Source: Brevundimonas sp. (GTDB lineage: Bacteria > Pseudomonadota > Alphaproteobacteria > Caulobacterales > Caulobacteraceae). From it: a stretch of DNA of 64,000 nucleotides. This document shows positions 16,300 through 25,299 of the stretch, piece after piece. Location of the stretch: assembly GCF_029946145.1 (NCBI RefSeq), contig NZ_JAQSDY010000017.1, positions 1-64,000 of the forward strand. The letters are read 5' to 3'. The translations under genes were made by a program, and so were the position numbers. Position 1 is the first letter of the stretch. Every line of letters begins with the position of its first letter. The notes beneath the pieces were generated by a model. The model made no database searches, was not told the DNA's origin, and worked only from the letters and a program-made list of their open reading frames with translations.

Positions 16300-18135
16300 C
16301 TAGTTCTCCCGCCCGACCGGATAGAGCCGGTAGCGATCATCATGGAACGGTGTTCGTTCATAGAACCACTGCAAACGCGCATCGCCATTGGCGGCGAATT
16401 CCGGTTCAGCCGCCAGCTTCGCCTCGAAGGCGGCCTTCAGGGCGGCGTCGGCGGCCATCATGGCCTCGGCCAGCGGGGCGATGGCGTAGCCCTCGATATA
16501 TTCAACCCGGCTGAGCACCTCGGGGAACATGCCCCAGGCGAAGAAGCTCTCGCTGGATTGCGGCTCCAGCAGCAGGACGACGATGTCGCCCAGAGGCTGG
16601 TCGGTCGGCACGCGCACCGAGCCGGTGGGGAAGGTCCAGTCGCGGCGGCGCGGCGTCACGGCGGTGACGGTGACCGGCACATGGCCCTCGTTGTGGCGGG
16701 CGGCGACCCTGGGGTCGTCGAGGCTGAGCATCTCGACCGACACGGTGCGGGGCGCGTCCAGCGTTTCCATGCGGACGCCGTGTATGCGCAGGCGTTCGAT
16801 GATGTCCGACCGGTACGACGGCACCCAGTAGGCCTCGGGCCGCGTCAGGGTCAGGGTCGGCTTCGAACCGAAGAAGGGCAGGGCCCAGGGCTCGGGGTCG
16901 GCCTGTCCCAGCCAGCGGATTTCACGGCGGCCCGAGGCGGGGCTGTCGTACGTCTCGTAGCGGATGCCCTTGAAGCTGCGCGTGTAGGCCGGGGTGGTCT
17001 CGGCCTGGAAGTTCGCCGGAATGGCGGCGGGACGCAGGGCGCTGTCGGCGGCGATGGCGGCGCGCAGGCCGCGACCGTCGCGCGCCAGCAGGCGCATGGC
17101 GTCCTCCAGGAAGACATAGGTTCCCAGAACCCGCTGCTCATAGGGCTTCAGGCTGTGGTTCTCGATCAGGATGGTCGGCACGTGGGCCGCGGTCCCCCAA
17201 CCGTTCGAGAACCGTTCGCCCAGCCCGCCATCCGACAGGCCCGCGCGCGGATTGGCGTCATCGACGCCGAAGACCAGTTCGCCCGGGATATGGCCCTGGG
17301 CCTCAAGCCCCGCATTGATCGCCGGCTTGAAGACGTCGTTGAGCCACCGGGAGGTGGCGGGCGAGCGCGAATACGCGCCGTTCTCGCCGTTGAAGCCGTA
17401 GGTGACGTCGTACTGGTAATCCATGCCGTCGGTGACGTGGATGTCGACGTAGAGGTCGGGCCTGTACTTCAGGATCAGGCCGCGCACCGCCCGCATCTCG
17501 GGCTGGTCCAGTTTCAGATAGTCGCGATTCAGATTCTGGTTCGTCGCCGTGTTGCGCCAGCCCTGGATGCGGGGACCCCGCTGGTTGGGGCGGCTGTAGG
17601 CCGAGGCGCGCTCGTGGCCATCGACGGACAGGATGGGGATGAGGATCAGATTGACCCGGTCCAGCAGCTCGGCCTTGCCGTTGAAGGCGATGTCGCGGAG
17701 CAGCATCATGCCCGCGTCCTTGCCGTCGATCTCGCCGGGGTGAATGCCGGCCTGGGCCAGCAGCACGGGCTTGCCCGGATCGAAGGCCGCGCCGTCCTTC
17801 GTGGCGATCACGGCGTAGATCGGCCGCCCCTCGGGCGAGACGCCGAACTGTTCGATGCGGATCAGATCAGAGGCCGCGTCCAGCCGGTCGAACCAGGCGC
17901 GGGTGTCGGCATAGGTCGGGCTGAAGTCGTGGGCCGGATCGGTCTCGAAGGCCGTGACCCAGGGGTCCGAGGCTCCACGCAGCAGGCCGCGGCTGGCGCC
18001 GTCCCATTGGGGGGCCGGTGGCAGGAAGGGCTGGTCCCACGGCGCGGCGTTGGGGACGGGCGGGGACGCGGACTGGGACATGGCGGGACTCGACACGAGG
18101 GCCGCGACGGCGGCGAGGATCAGGGTGGAGCGCAT
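16300..18135 (-). CDS. M14 family zinc carboxypeptidase, secreted
   Basis: About 611 residues with a signal peptide (MRSTLILAAVAALVSSPAMS). The M14 zinc-binding HxxE lies in QAGIHPGEIDGKDAG, with the third ligand histidine in LYVDIHVTDGMDYQY. A late segment with PTILIENHSLKPYEQRV fits the catalytic region. It is larger than pancreatic-type M14 enzymes because of a C-terminal extension of about 250 residues. It probably trims peptides or murein peptides in the periplasm. A GTG at 18186 overlapping the NIPSNAP stop (GTGA) and an ATG at 18147 are alternative starts; 18135 places the signal peptide at the N-terminus. Confidence 0.87.
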   Translation of the reverse strand: MRSTLILAAVAALVSSPAMSQSASPPVPNAAPWDQPFLPPAPQWDGASRGLLRGASDPWVTAFETDPAHDFSPTYADTRAWFDRLDAASDLIRIEQFGVSPEGRPIYAVIATKDGAAFDPGKPVLLAQAGIHPGEIDGKDAGMMLLRDIAFNGKAELLDRVNLILIPILSVDGHERASAYSRPNQRGPRIQGWRNTATNQNLNRDYLKLDQPEMRAVRGLILKYRPDLYVDIHVTDGMDYQYDVTYGFNGENGAYSRSPATSRWLNDVFKPAINAGLEAQGHIPGELVFGVDDANPRAGLSDGGLGERFSNGWGTAAHVPTILIENHSLKPYEQRVLGTYVFLEDAMRLLARDGRGLRAAIAADSALRPAAIPANFQAETTPAYTRSFKGIRYETYDSPASGRREIRWLGQADPEPWALPFFGSKPTLTLTRPEAYWVPSYRSDIIERLRIHGVRMETLDAPRTVSVEMLSLDDPRVAARHNEGHVPVTVTAVTPRRRDWTFPTGSVRVPTDQPLGDIVVLLLEPQSSESFFAWGMFPEVLSRVEYIEGYAIAPLAEAMMAADAALKAAFEAKLAAEPEFAANGDARLQWFYERTPFHDDRYRLYPVGREN

Positions 18136-18182
18136 GGCCCCCCTCATCCGCCGTCCGGGCGCGCGAGGCAAGTCCACGGAGC

Positions 18183-18962
18183 TCACCCATGCAGGCGCGA
18201 CCGGGCCGTGGGTTCGAGGCGCAGGCGCTGGATCGACTGGTCGGCGAAGACGCCGCGCGCCGCATCGGCCGCCGCCGGGTCGGCGAAGGTGGCGAACCAG
18301 ACCAGCACCCGTTCGCCCTCGCGCACCGGCAGGCGCGGGAAGCTGTTGGGGCTGGCTTCGGTGACCAGCACGGCGACCGAGGCCGCGCCAGCGTCGCGCA
18401 AGTCCGGGGCCGCCTCATGCCTGAATCGCTCCGGCAGGAGATCGTCAGGTCCGTTCAGGGCATGGACGCCGACGACCACGACGCCCCGACCCGGCCCCGA
18501 GGCCCCGACCGGCGCGCGCTCGCCCGGGGTGAAGCCCGAACCGGCGTCGAGTGGCCGCAGCAGCAGCACGTTGTCGGAATCGATCAGGGTAGCGTTGGCC
18601 GCGTTGCGATGGGCCTGCCAGACCGGGCCGAAATAGAAGGCCTCCAGCGCGGCCTTGCGCGCCTCCATGTCGGGAAAGCCGCGCAGCCAGACATAGCGGT
18701 CGGGCGCATCCAGGTCCCGGAACTGGCCGATGACGGTGGCGCCGACGGCCTCCTGGGTCTCGATGAATTCGCGCTCGAACAGATCGTTCAACACATCGCG
18801 CTGACCCGGATGCAGGGTGTACTGGCGCAACTCCACCACGGGGCTGACGATCATGTCGGGGTTCTCCAGGGGGCGGGCGATTGCGGGACGCCAGGCGGGG
18901 AAAAGCGTGCCGACGGCGGCCGCGCCCCGGACGACGGCTCGGCGATGGGGGCGATCGGTCAT
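18183..18962 (-). CDS. NIPSNAP family protein
   Basis: A 259-residue protein. Residues about 40-150 match a NIPSNAP-type dimeric alpha/beta barrel: VELRQYTLHPGQRDVLNDLF, then DRYVWLRGFPDMEARKAALE and the FYFGPVWQAHRNAANATL segment. The N-terminus RRAVVRGAAAVGTLFPAW resembles a twin-arginine signal, hinting at export. The C-terminal part (after about 165) repeats barrel-like features. Bacterial NIPSNAP proteins are mostly of unknown function. It is coupled to the neighbouring genes by 4-bp overlaps and probably controlled by the divergent YafY-type regulator. Confidence 0.82.
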   Translation of the reverse strand: MTDRPHRRAVVRGAAAVGTLFPAWRPAIARPLENPDMIVSPVVELRQYTLHPGQRDVLNDLFEREFIETQEAVGATVIGQFRDLDAPDRYVWLRGFPDMEARKAALEAFYFGPVWQAHRNAANATLIDSDNVLLLRPLDAGSGFTPGERAPVGASGPGRGVVVVGVHALNGPDDLLPERFRHEAAPDLRDAGAASVAVLVTEASPNSFPRLPVREGERVLVWFATFADPAAADAARGVFADQSIQRLRLEPTARSRLHG

Positions 18963-19447
18963 GCGGCGGCCCGGGTGAAGTCCATGACCCAGTTCGTTTC
19001 CCAGGTCGCGCCGTCGTCATAGGAGAAGGCCTGCGTCCAGCGGGCGCTGTCGCCAGTGATGTCGGACCAGACGTAGCGGGCGATGATGCGCCGGTCGCCG
19101 TCGCTGTCAGGGCCTTCCAGCGCGCAGCCGTCCGCGTTGAAGCGGCCGCGGACCGGCGGCTGGAGCTGACCGTTCAGGCTGTTGATCCAGTAGACCGACC
19201 ACTCGCGCGTCCCGACATCGAGAGTGCGCAGGGACATGCCGGTCCAGCCGCGGGCCGGGCAGTCGATCTCGTCGACATTGACCAGGCCGCCGAGGCGCGG
19301 CTCGCAGTACGCTGTGGCGGGGAATGTATCCCAGTCCTGACCGCCGACGCCGCGCGCCTTCAGCCGCCGGTGGATGACCGTCCAGCGGCCGAACAGGAAG
19401 TCGAAGTCGTGGATTTCGGGCAGGGCGTCGACGGGATCGGCGGACAT
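18959..19447 (-). CDS. hypothetical protein, lipocalin-like/DUF1579-like
   Basis: A 162-residue cytoplasmic protein. The pattern HDFDFLFGRWTVIHRRLKAR near the N-terminus, YCEPRLGGLVNVDEID, and the C-terminal TQAFSYDDGATWETNWVMDF match small beta-barrel proteins of the DUF1579/lipocalin-like group (FxxLxGxW start, SxDxGxTWExN end). No enzymatic residues are evident; such proteins may bind small ligands. The ATG at 19447 has AAGGA 8 nt upstream. It is the first gene of the operon facing the YafY regulator. Confidence 0.7.
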   Translation of the reverse strand: MSADPVDALPEIHDFDFLFGRWTVIHRRLKARGVGGQDWDTFPATAYCEPRLGGLVNVDEIDCPARGWTGMSLRTLDVGTREWSVYWINSLNGQLQPPVRGRFNADGCALEGPDSDGDRRIIARYVWSDITGDSARWTQAFSYDDGATWETNWVMDFTRAAA

Positions 19448-19497
19448 GGCGGGTTTCCTTCTCAAAGCGGCGATGCGAGACGAATACGACGCCTAAG

Positions 19498-19514
19498 CTG
19501 ACACCTGCTGTCAG
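19498..19514. promoter_or_regulatory. operator-like dyad CTGACA-N5-TGTCAG
   Basis: A 17-bp interrupted palindrome with 6-bp arms (ctgaca, tgtcag) and spacer cctgc lies in the 90-bp divergent region between the NIPSNAP operon and the YafY-type regulator gene. It starts 51 bp upstream of the operon ATG and ends 23 bp before the regulator ATG. Position and symmetry fit autoregulation and operon control by the dimeric HTH/WYL protein. Confidence 0.55.
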
Positions 19515-19537
19515 GATTTATCGGCGAGGATCGAAAA

Positions 19538-20512
19538 ATGCGCGCCAGCCGACTTCTTTCCATCCTGTTGCTGCTTCAGACCCGGGGGCGGATGACGGCC
19601 GAGACCCTCGCGGCGGAGTTCGAGGTGTCGGTGCGCACCATCTACCGCGACATCGACCAGCTAAGCGCCGCGGGGGCGCCGGTCTATGCCGACCGGGGCC
19701 GGTCGGGCGGATTCCAGCTGATGGACGGCTATCGCACCCGGCTGACCGGCCTGACCGACGCCGAGGCCGAGACGCTGTTCCTCGGCGGCCTGTCGGGCCC
19801 GGCGGCGCAGATGGGCTTTTCCGGCGCGGTGACGACGATGCAGCTGAAGCTGCTGGCCGCTCTTCCGCCCGAACGCCAGGCGGCGGCCGAGCGGCTGGCG
19901 GGGCGGTTCCACCTCGATCCGGTCGGCTGGTATCAGAACCCGGACGAGGCCGAACGCCTGCCCGCCATCGCCCAGGCCGTCTGGACCAGCCGGCGCATCG
20001 CCGTGCGCTATGAAAGCTGGAAGGGCGAGGTGACGCGCGAACTGGAGCCTCTGGGCCTGATTCTCAAGGCCGGGCTCTGGTATCTGGCGGCCCGGCCGGC
20101 CGAGGGGCGATCACGTGAGCCGCGCACCTATCGCGTCTCGAACATCCTGGAACTGACCGTCGGAGAGGTGACGTTCGAGCGGCCCGCCGCGTTCGACCTG
20201 ACCGCCTGGTGGGCAGAGGCCTCGCGCCGGTTCGAGGCCGAGATATTCACCGGTTCGGCGACCCTGCGGCTGTCACAGGAAGGCCGCCACCGGCTGGCGC
20301 GGCTGGGCGTGGAACAGGCGCGGATCGCCGCCCAGGCTGACGCGACGGCCGGGGACGGCATGGCGGACGTGACGGTGCCGATCGAGTCGGTCGAACACGC
20401 CGCCATGGATTTCCAGCGGCTGGGCGCCGAAGCCGAGGTGCTGGCGCCGGCGGCGCTGCGGTCGGAGATGCGCGACGCCGCCCTGCGTCTGGCGGCGCTC
20501 TATCGGGAGTAA
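19538..20512 (+). CDS. YafY family transcriptional regulator (HTH + WYL)
   Basis: A 324-residue regulator. The N-terminus (residues 1-60) is a winged HTH: LLLLQTRGRMTAETLAAEF then VSVRTIYRDIDQLSAAGAPV. The middle and C-terminal region is a WYL-type ligand-sensing domain: TRELEPLGLILKAGLWYLAA with the WYL motif near residues 182-187, followed by TYRVSNILELTV. Such proteins respond to small ligands or nucleotide signals and often regulate the divergent neighbour, here the DUF/NIPSNAP/carboxypeptidase/MAPEG genes. Confidence 0.92.
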   Translation: MRASRLLSILLLLQTRGRMTAETLAAEFEVSVRTIYRDIDQLSAAGAPVYADRGRSGGFQLMDGYRTRLTGLTDAEAETLFLGGLSGPAAQMGFSGAVTTMQLKLLAALPPERQAAAERLAGRFHLDPVGWYQNPDEAERLPAIAQAVWTSRRIAVRYESWKGEVTRELEPLGLILKAGLWYLAARPAEGRSREPRTYRVSNILELTVGEVTFERPAAFDLTAWWAEASRRFEAEIFTGSATLRLSQEGRHRLARLGVEQARIAAQADATAGDGMADVTVPIESVEHAAMDFQRLGAEAEVLAPAALRSEMRDAALRLAALYRE

Positions 20513-20522
20513 GGCGCCGCTA

Positions 20523-20867
20523 TCAGCGGTTCTTCTTGGCCTCGAGCCGGGTGACGATGGCCTGGAGCTCGGTGCGCCGCGTGGACTGCGCGTCGAGGTA
20601 CGCCTGCTGATCGGTGGTCAGGCTGCCCTGGGTTTCGCCCGCGGCCCGAACCTCGGCGATCTGTTCGTCGATGGTGTCGATCTCGCTCTGGGCGTCCCAC
20701 AGCTGGTTCTCTTCGGCCTCGCTCAGGCGCGGCGGAGCCGGACGGGCCCGGCGGGTCGGCGTGGCGCGGCCGCGGCCAGTGAGCACCTGGGCGTCCACGA
20801 CGGTCGGGACCGAAACGACGGGCATGGCCATGACGAGGACGGCGGCGAGGACGAGAGCGGATTTCAT
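20523..20867 (-). CDS. hypothetical secreted protein with coiled-coil region
   Basis: A 114-residue protein with an N-terminal signal sequence (MKSALVLAAVLVMAMPVVSV). It is followed by an Arg/Pro/Thr-rich linker (GRATPTRRARPAPPR) and a helical Glu/Gln-rich segment (LSEAEENQLWDAQSEIDTI to the end) likely to form a coiled coil. No family was recognised; small periplasmic proteins of this shape are common in Caulobacteraceae. Upstream in-frame ATGs exist; the one that begins directly at the signal peptide was chosen. Confidence 0.6.
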   Translation of the reverse strand: MKSALVLAAVLVMAMPVVSVPTVVDAQVLTGRGRATPTRRARPAPPRLSEAEENQLWDAQSEIDTIDEQIAEVRAAGETQGSLTTDQQAYLDAQSTRRTELQAIVTRLEAKKNR

Positions 20868-20985
20868 CGGGAACGGTTCCATGGGAGACAAGCCGAACCC
20901 TGACGGTAGATTACGGTTTCGTCATCTGGAAAGCGTTTTGTGGTCACAATCGGGCGGGCGCCGGGACCACCGTAGCTTTGGCGCA

Positions 20986-22515
20986 TCACTTCCAGATCGG
21001 GGTTCCATCTCCGGGCAATCCGAGCGTGTCCCAGATCTCGGACACACGCGACACGACCGCCTCGTCCATGCGGATCTCCTCGCCCCATTCGCGCTTCGTC
21101 TCGGGGGGCCATTTGTCGGTGGCGTCGAGGCCGATCTTGGAGCCCAGGCCGCTCTCCGGACTGGCGAAGTCGAGGTAGTCGATCGGGGTGTTCTCGATGA
21201 CGGTGATGTCGCGCGCCGGGTCCATCTTGGTCGAGATGGCCCACATGACCTGTTTCCAGTCGCGCGCGTCGATATCGTCATCCACGACGATGACCCATTT
21301 GGTGTACATGAACTGGCGCAGATAGCTCCAGACGCCGAGCATCACCCGCTTGGCGTGGCCGGGGTAGGCCTTCTTCATCGACACCACGGCGATGCGGTAG
21401 CTGCAGCCCTCGGGCGGCAGCCAGAAGTCGGTGATCTCGGGGAACTGCTGGCGCAGCAGGGGGATGAAGACCTCGTTCAGCGCCTCGCCGAGCACCGAGG
21501 GCTCGTCGGGCGGGCGGCCGGTGAAGGTGGTCAGGTAGATGGGGTCGCGGCGCATGGTGATGGCCGTGACGTGGAAGACGGGGAAGGTCTCGACCGAGTT
21601 GTAATAGCCGGTGTGGTCGCCGTAGGGGCCTTCCGGCGCATGCTCGTCGAACAGGACGTGGCCTTCCAGCACGATCTCGGCGTTGGCGGGGACCATCAGG
21701 GGCACGGTCTTGCACGGGACCAGCTCGGCCTTGGCGCCGCGCAGCAGGCCGGCGAACTGGTATTCAGACAGGGTGTCAGGGACAGGCGTGACGGCGGCGA
21801 GGATGGTGCCCGGGTCGGCGCCGAGCACGACGGCGCAGGGCAGGGGGCCCTTCTTTCCCGCCTTCCTGTGCCGGGCGTAGTGCTGGGCTCCGCCGCGGTG
21901 GGCCAGCCAGCGCATGATGGCCTTGTCCTTGCCCAGCACCTGCATGCGGTAGATGCCGAGGTTGAAGTCGTCCTCGCGGTCGTCGGACGGCCCCTTGGTG
22001 ACGACCAGACCCCAGGTGATCAGCGGCGCAGGCTCGCCCGGCCAGCAGCCCTGCACCGGCAGCGAGGTCAGGTCGATCTGGTCCCCCTTGAGCACCACCT
22101 GCTGGACCGGGGCCGTCTTCACCACCTTGGGCCGCATCGACATGACGGTCTGCATCAGCGGCAGCATCTCCACGGCGTCGCCGAGGCCGCGCGGCGGGGT
22201 CGGGTTGCGCAGGAAGGCCAGCAGCTCGCCGACCTCGCGCAGCTCGGCGGCGGTGGTGCGGGTCTTCTTCTCCATGGTTACGCCCATGGCGACGCGCTTC
22301 ACCGTGCCGAACAGATTGGCGAGGCAGGGGATGGGGCTGACCGAGCCGTCGGGCATGACCGGCTTTTCGAACAGCACCGCCGGGCCGCCGTTGCGCAGCA
22401 GCCGGGTCTGGATCTCGGTCATCTCCAGATGGGTGGAGACGGGCTCGGAGACGCGAACCAGTTCGCCCTCGGCCTCGAGCATGGCCATGAAGTCGCGCAG
22501 GGATTTGTAGGCCAT
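20986..22515 (-). CDS. ubiD: UbiD family decarboxylase
   Basis: A 509-residue enzyme of the UbiD family, normal in length. UbiD decarboxylates 4-hydroxy-3-polyprenylbenzoate in ubiquinone synthesis using prenylated FMN supplied by UbiX. It begins [20 protein letters not shown], and contains [13 protein letters not shown] near 110, [14 protein letters not shown] near 175, and [20 protein letters not shown] sequence near 300 ([16 protein letters not shown]). The family's active-site Glu is expected in this region. Quinone biosynthesis is the likely role. Confidence 0.94.
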   Translation of the reverse strand: MAYKSLRDFMAMLEAEGELVRVSEPVSTHLEMTEIQTRLLRNGGPAVLFEKPVMPDGSVSPIPCLANLFGTVKRVAMGVTMEKKTRTTAAELREVGELLAFLRNPTPPRGLGDAVEMLPLMQTVMSMRPKVVKTAPVQQVVLKGDQIDLTSLPVQGCWPGEPAPLITWGLVVTKGPSDDREDDFNLGIYRMQVLGKDKAIMRWLAHRGGAQHYARHRKAGKKGPLPCAVVLGADPGTILAAVTPVPDTLSEYQFAGLLRGAKAELVPCKTVPLMVPANAEIVLEGHVLFDEHAPEGPYGDHTGYYNSVETFPVFHVTAITMRRDPIYLTTFTGRPPDEPSVLGEALNEVFIPLLRQQFPEITDFWLPPEGCSYRIAVVSMKKAYPGHAKRVMLGVWSYLRQFMYTKWVIVVDDDIDARDWKQVMWAISTKMDPARDITVIENTPIDYLDFASPESGLGSKIGLDATDKWPPETKREWGEEIRMDEAVVSRVSEIWDTLGLPGDGTPIWK

Positions 22516-22539
22516 GGAGCGTCCAGACTGATCAGTCTC

Positions 22540-22666
22540 CGCTCATCCCGGCGAAAGCCGGGACCCAGATCTTTGGTGAGGCACGGTGTCCTGGGTCAGG
22601 ATCGTTGCCTCTCGGCGGCGCCGGAACGCCCAAAGCACTGGGTCCCGGCTTTCGCCGGGATGAGCG
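22540..22666. repeat. long palindromic intergenic repeat, copy 1 (subtype A)
   Basis: The arms at 22540-22568 and 22638-22666 are perfect 29-bp reverse complements containing cccggcgaaagccggg and the inward ctgggt end; the spacer is 69 bp. The same arms recur at 30406-30536 and 41741-41860. It lies between the ubiD start and the HTH gene. Inside the spacer, the sequence next to the right arm (gcccaaagca) is also shared with copy 3. Confidence 0.85.
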
Positions 22667-22724
22667 GGTGAAGAAATGCCTAGAGCGCGGCGGCTTCGCT
22701 GTCACGCAGGTTACGCTGACCGGG

Positions 22725-22973
22725 TCAGTAGGCCCGCGTATCCGACACCAGGGCCCACAGAGGCAGGTGCAGGGCGTTGGTGGCGGCGCCGATCTGGGCG
22801 GTGGTCAGATGGGCGCGGCCAGCCTCGGCGCGGCGGGCCTCCTCGGCGGGGATGTGAATCAGGGCGGCGACGTCCTCGATGGACAGGCCGCGGTCCTCGC
22901 GCCACCGCTTCAGCCTCGCGCCGACCGCCGCGTCGAGCGGATCGACGCCGGGGAAACCCAGCACCGAACCCAT
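22725..22973 (-). CDS. small helix-turn-helix (XRE-like) protein
   Basis: An 82-residue protein with a Cro/CI-like fold: VGARLKRWREDRGLSIEDVA then ALIHIPAEEARRAEAGRAHL, corresponding to the helix-turn-helix, and ending LPLWALVSDTRAY. No other domain is present. The ATG at 22973 has GGGAG 8 nt upstream; the longer open frame upstream lacks coding character. It lies 40 bp downstream of the aldo/keto reductase gene on the same strand and may be co-transcribed. Regulatory targets are unknown. Confidence 0.72.
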   Translation of the reverse strand: MGSVLGFPGVDPLDAAVGARLKRWREDRGLSIEDVAALIHIPAEEARRAEAGRAHLTTAQIGAATNALHLPLWALVSDTRAY

Positions 22974-23013
22974 CTGGTCGCTCCCTGTCCGCGCGCCGTC
23001 TGATCGCGGCGCG

Positions 23014-23865
23014 TCAGGCCCATTCTTCATCCCATTTGAAGGCGGGATCAATCCAGTCGCCCAGACGGCCGTCGGGACGGGCGAGGGCGTGGATGCGATC
23101 CACCTCTTCCTCCGACAGCTGGAAGTCGAAGATGTCGAAACTCTCTTCGGCCCGGCTGACCCTGGAGGTGCGGGGGATGGCGATGACGTTCTGCTGGATC
23201 AGCCAGCGCAGGGTGACCTGGCCGGGCGACTTGCCATGCGCCTTGCCGATTTCGATCAGGGTCGGGTCGTCGGCGATCTTCCCCTGGGCCAGCGGCGACC
23301 AGGCGGTGATCGAGGAGCCCAGTTCCTTCGCGGCGGCCTTGAGCTTCGAGAGCTTCAGGTAGGGATGATATTCGACCTGGTTGGTGACCAGTCTGGCCTT
23401 CGAAAGCGCCTGGGCTTCGCGGAACTCGGCCGAGGGGAAGTTGGACAGGCCGATGGTCCGGGTCAGGCCCTGGTCCTGCGCCTCGTTCAGGGCGCCGAGG
23501 GTCTCGGCGAAGGACGGCTCCCGCTTCGGCCAGTGCAGCAGCAGCAGGTCGGGCGTGAAGCCGAGGCTGGCGGCGGATTCGCGGGCCTGTTTCAGCAGCC
23601 CCTCGCGGTCGAAATGCGCCACCCAGATCTTGGTGGTCAGCCAGATGTCGTCGCGGGCGACATGGCCGGCCTCGATGGCGTCGCGGATGCCGTCTCCGAC
23701 CGCCGCCTCATTGTGATAGATCCAGGCCGTGTCGATGTGACGATAGCCGATGCGCAGGGCCTCGGCGACCATGGTCCGGGCCACCTCGGGCGTCAGGTTC
23801 CAGGTGCCGAAGCCCAGCAGGGGAATGGCGTGGCCGTCGACGGTGATCACGGGCTGGTCGGTCAT
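23014..23865 (-). CDS. aldo/keto reductase
   Basis: A 283-residue NADPH-dependent oxidoreductase with a TIM-barrel fold. The catalytic tetrad is visible: Asp and Tyr in HIDTAWIYHNEAAVG (about 46-60), Lys in IWLTTKIWV (about 80) and His in LLLLHWPKRE (about 112). The C-terminal NADP-binding region has AIPRTSRVSRAEESFDIF near 245, close to the family motif. It is similar to 2,5-diketo-gluconate reductase-type members, but the substrate is not predictable. GGAG lies 6 nt before the ATG. Confidence 0.93.
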   Translation of the reverse strand: MTDQPVITVDGHAIPLLGFGTWNLTPEVARTMVAEALRIGYRHIDTAWIYHNEAAVGDGIRDAIEAGHVARDDIWLTTKIWVAHFDREGLLKQARESAASLGFTPDLLLLHWPKREPSFAETLGALNEAQDQGLTRTIGLSNFPSAEFREAQALSKARLVTNQVEYHPYLKLSKLKAAAKELGSSITAWSPLAQGKIADDPTLIEIGKAHGKSPGQVTLRWLIQQNVIAIPRTSRVSRAEESFDIFDFQLSEEEVDRIHALARPDGRLGDWIDPAFKWDEEWA

Positions 23866-23903
23866 GGAAGGCTCCGGGCCCGGAAGCGGGCGGGGGACGT
23901 CGT

Positions 23904-24782
23904 CTAACTAGGTCGCGTGGCGTCGGGTTCAACCAGCCAGTCGAACATCTCGTCCCACAGGCGCTCCATCCCCTTCCGGAAGGCGCCTTCGTGGCCGATG
24001 CGGGGCGCGCCGTAGTCGGACGGCCGGCGGACGACGACCTCGCCGGAAGCGTTCGGATAGACGGCCAGAAGAATGGGGGCGGTGACCGGCGTCGCGATCG
24101 GGTCATCGGTGAAGATCCATGAGCGGATCGGGGCGGCCACGGCCTCGAAATGGTGCGGCTGCAGCCGGTCCTTCAGCTCGTCGCGGAAATACGGCGCCTT
24201 CAGGCACCAGCGCCGCCATGTTGTGTAGACGCCGCGCGGCAGATCCGTCCCGGCCCACAGCCCGCCGCCCTTGATATAACCGCGCCGCATCAGGCTCCAC
24301 GGGCCGTAGACCAGCCAGAAGAACAGCTCCAGCGGGTTGTAGGATCGATGGTGGCGACCCCAGTAGCCGCTGCCGACCGAGACGAAGGCGTGGCGCGCGA
24401 TGCGGTGCTGGTTGGGCATGAAGCCGAGGAAATGGCCGCCGACGCTGTGGCCGACGTGGACGATGGGCAGGCCGGGCGCGGCGTCGGCCAACGCCTCCAG
24501 GGCGGCGGGCATGTCGAGCCGGCCCCAGTCCGGATAGTCCATGTCCATGGCGGCGAGATCGTCGGGCCGCGATCCGGCGATGCCGCGAAAGTCATAGGTC
24601 AGGACCGCCGCGCCCCGGCCGGCCAGGCGCCGGGCGAACCGGTCGTAGAATCCCTTGGGAAAGCCCGTCCCCGAACTGACCATGACGGCGACGGTCGGCT
24701 CGGCCGCGGAAACCAGACGCATCGACAACGGATAGCCGTCGGCGGCCGGGGCGGTGAAGTCGCGGATGACGAGGTCGCTCAT
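23904..24782 (-). CDS. alpha/beta hydrolase family protein
   Basis: A 292-residue serine hydrolase. The oxyanion region is MVSSGTGFPKGFYDRFARRL near residues 34-53, the nucleophile elbow is VHVGHSVGGHFLG (about 105-117), with a later acid and a GHEGAFRKG histidine near 268. The sequence resembles the serine aminopeptidase (S33)-like YheT/COG4757 group, cytoplasmic. The ATG at 24782 is the natural start because the frame upstream lacks coding character. Substrate unknown. Confidence 0.85.
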   Translation of the reverse strand: MSDLVIRDFTAPAADGYPLSMRLVSAAEPTVAVMVSSGTGFPKGFYDRFARRLAGRGAAVLTYDFRGIAGSRPDDLAAMDMDYPDWGRLDMPAALEALADAAPGLPIVHVGHSVGGHFLGFMPNQHRIARHAFVSVGSGYWGRHHRSYNPLELFFWLVYGPWSLMRRGYIKGGGLWAGTDLPRGVYTTWRRWCLKAPYFRDELKDRLQPHHFEAVAAPIRSWIFTDDPIATPVTAPILLAVYPNASGEVVVRRPSDYGAPRIGHEGAFRKGMERLWDEMFDWLVEPDATRPS

Positions 24783-24910
24783 GTCGAGTCCGTAGTTATT
24801 CGCAACGAACCTAATCGATTGACGCGGGGTCAGGTCAAGGGGTCTTGGACACGGCTCGCGCCGTCGGCTAAAGGCCGTCGCCACCCTGTTCCGCCTTCCG
24901 AGCGATCCTC

Positions 24911-25153
24911 ATGACCGACGCCGCCCTTCCCGACCGCCTGTCCGTCGATCCCGACAGCCCCTTCCACGACGGCGAACTGCTGCAGAAGGGGATCGGCGTC
25001 CGCTTCAAGGGCGAGGACAAGACCAATGTCGAGGAATACTGCGTCTCGGAAGGCTGGGTCCGTCTGGCCGTCGGCAACCGCGTCGACCGCCGCGGCAAGG
25101 CCCTGACCGTCAAGCTGCAGGGCCCGGTCGAGCCGTACATCAAGGGCGAGTAG
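24911..25153 (+). CDS. DUF3297 family protein
   Basis: An 80-residue cytoplasmic protein starting MTDAALPDRLSVDPDSPFHD and containing LQKGIGVRFKGEDKTNVEEY and the WVRLAVGNRVDRRGKALTVK segment, matching the glutathione peroxidase-unrelated DUF3297 family. Function unknown. It is divergent from the alpha/beta hydrolase gene across 128 bp and followed after 146 bp by a secreted peptidase gene. Confidence 0.85.
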   Translation: MTDAALPDRLSVDPDSPFHDGELLQKGIGVRFKGEDKTNVEEYCVSEGWVRLAVGNRVDRRGKALTVKLQGPVEPYIKGE

Positions 25154-25299
25154 CCTCTTAACTGACGGCCTTGCAGCCCCGAGGTTGCCGTCTCGGCCTC
25201 GCCTTATGGCAGCAGTGTGAAAACTCTGGTCAGGCCGGCTTGTCCGTTTCCATCGCGCGGTCCAGGTTCCGGCTCCCTCGTTTGAGTCCCGGAGCCGTC

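Noticed and set aside
15439..18636. 1065-codon plus-strand open frame opposite pmbA, MAPEG and carboxypeptidase genes
   Set aside because: Runs across three real minus-strand genes; sequence is Arg/Gly/Gln-rich with no domain, a typical high-GC antisense shadow.
22725..22973. Small HTH protein as the antitoxin of a toxin-antitoxin pair
   Set aside because: No small toxin-like gene lies beside it; neighbours are an aldo/keto reductase and a palindromic repeat.
24783..24910. Promoter elements in the gap between the hydrolase and DUF3297 genes
   Set aside because: A TTGACG-like hexamer exists but no convincing -10 with fitting spacing was found.
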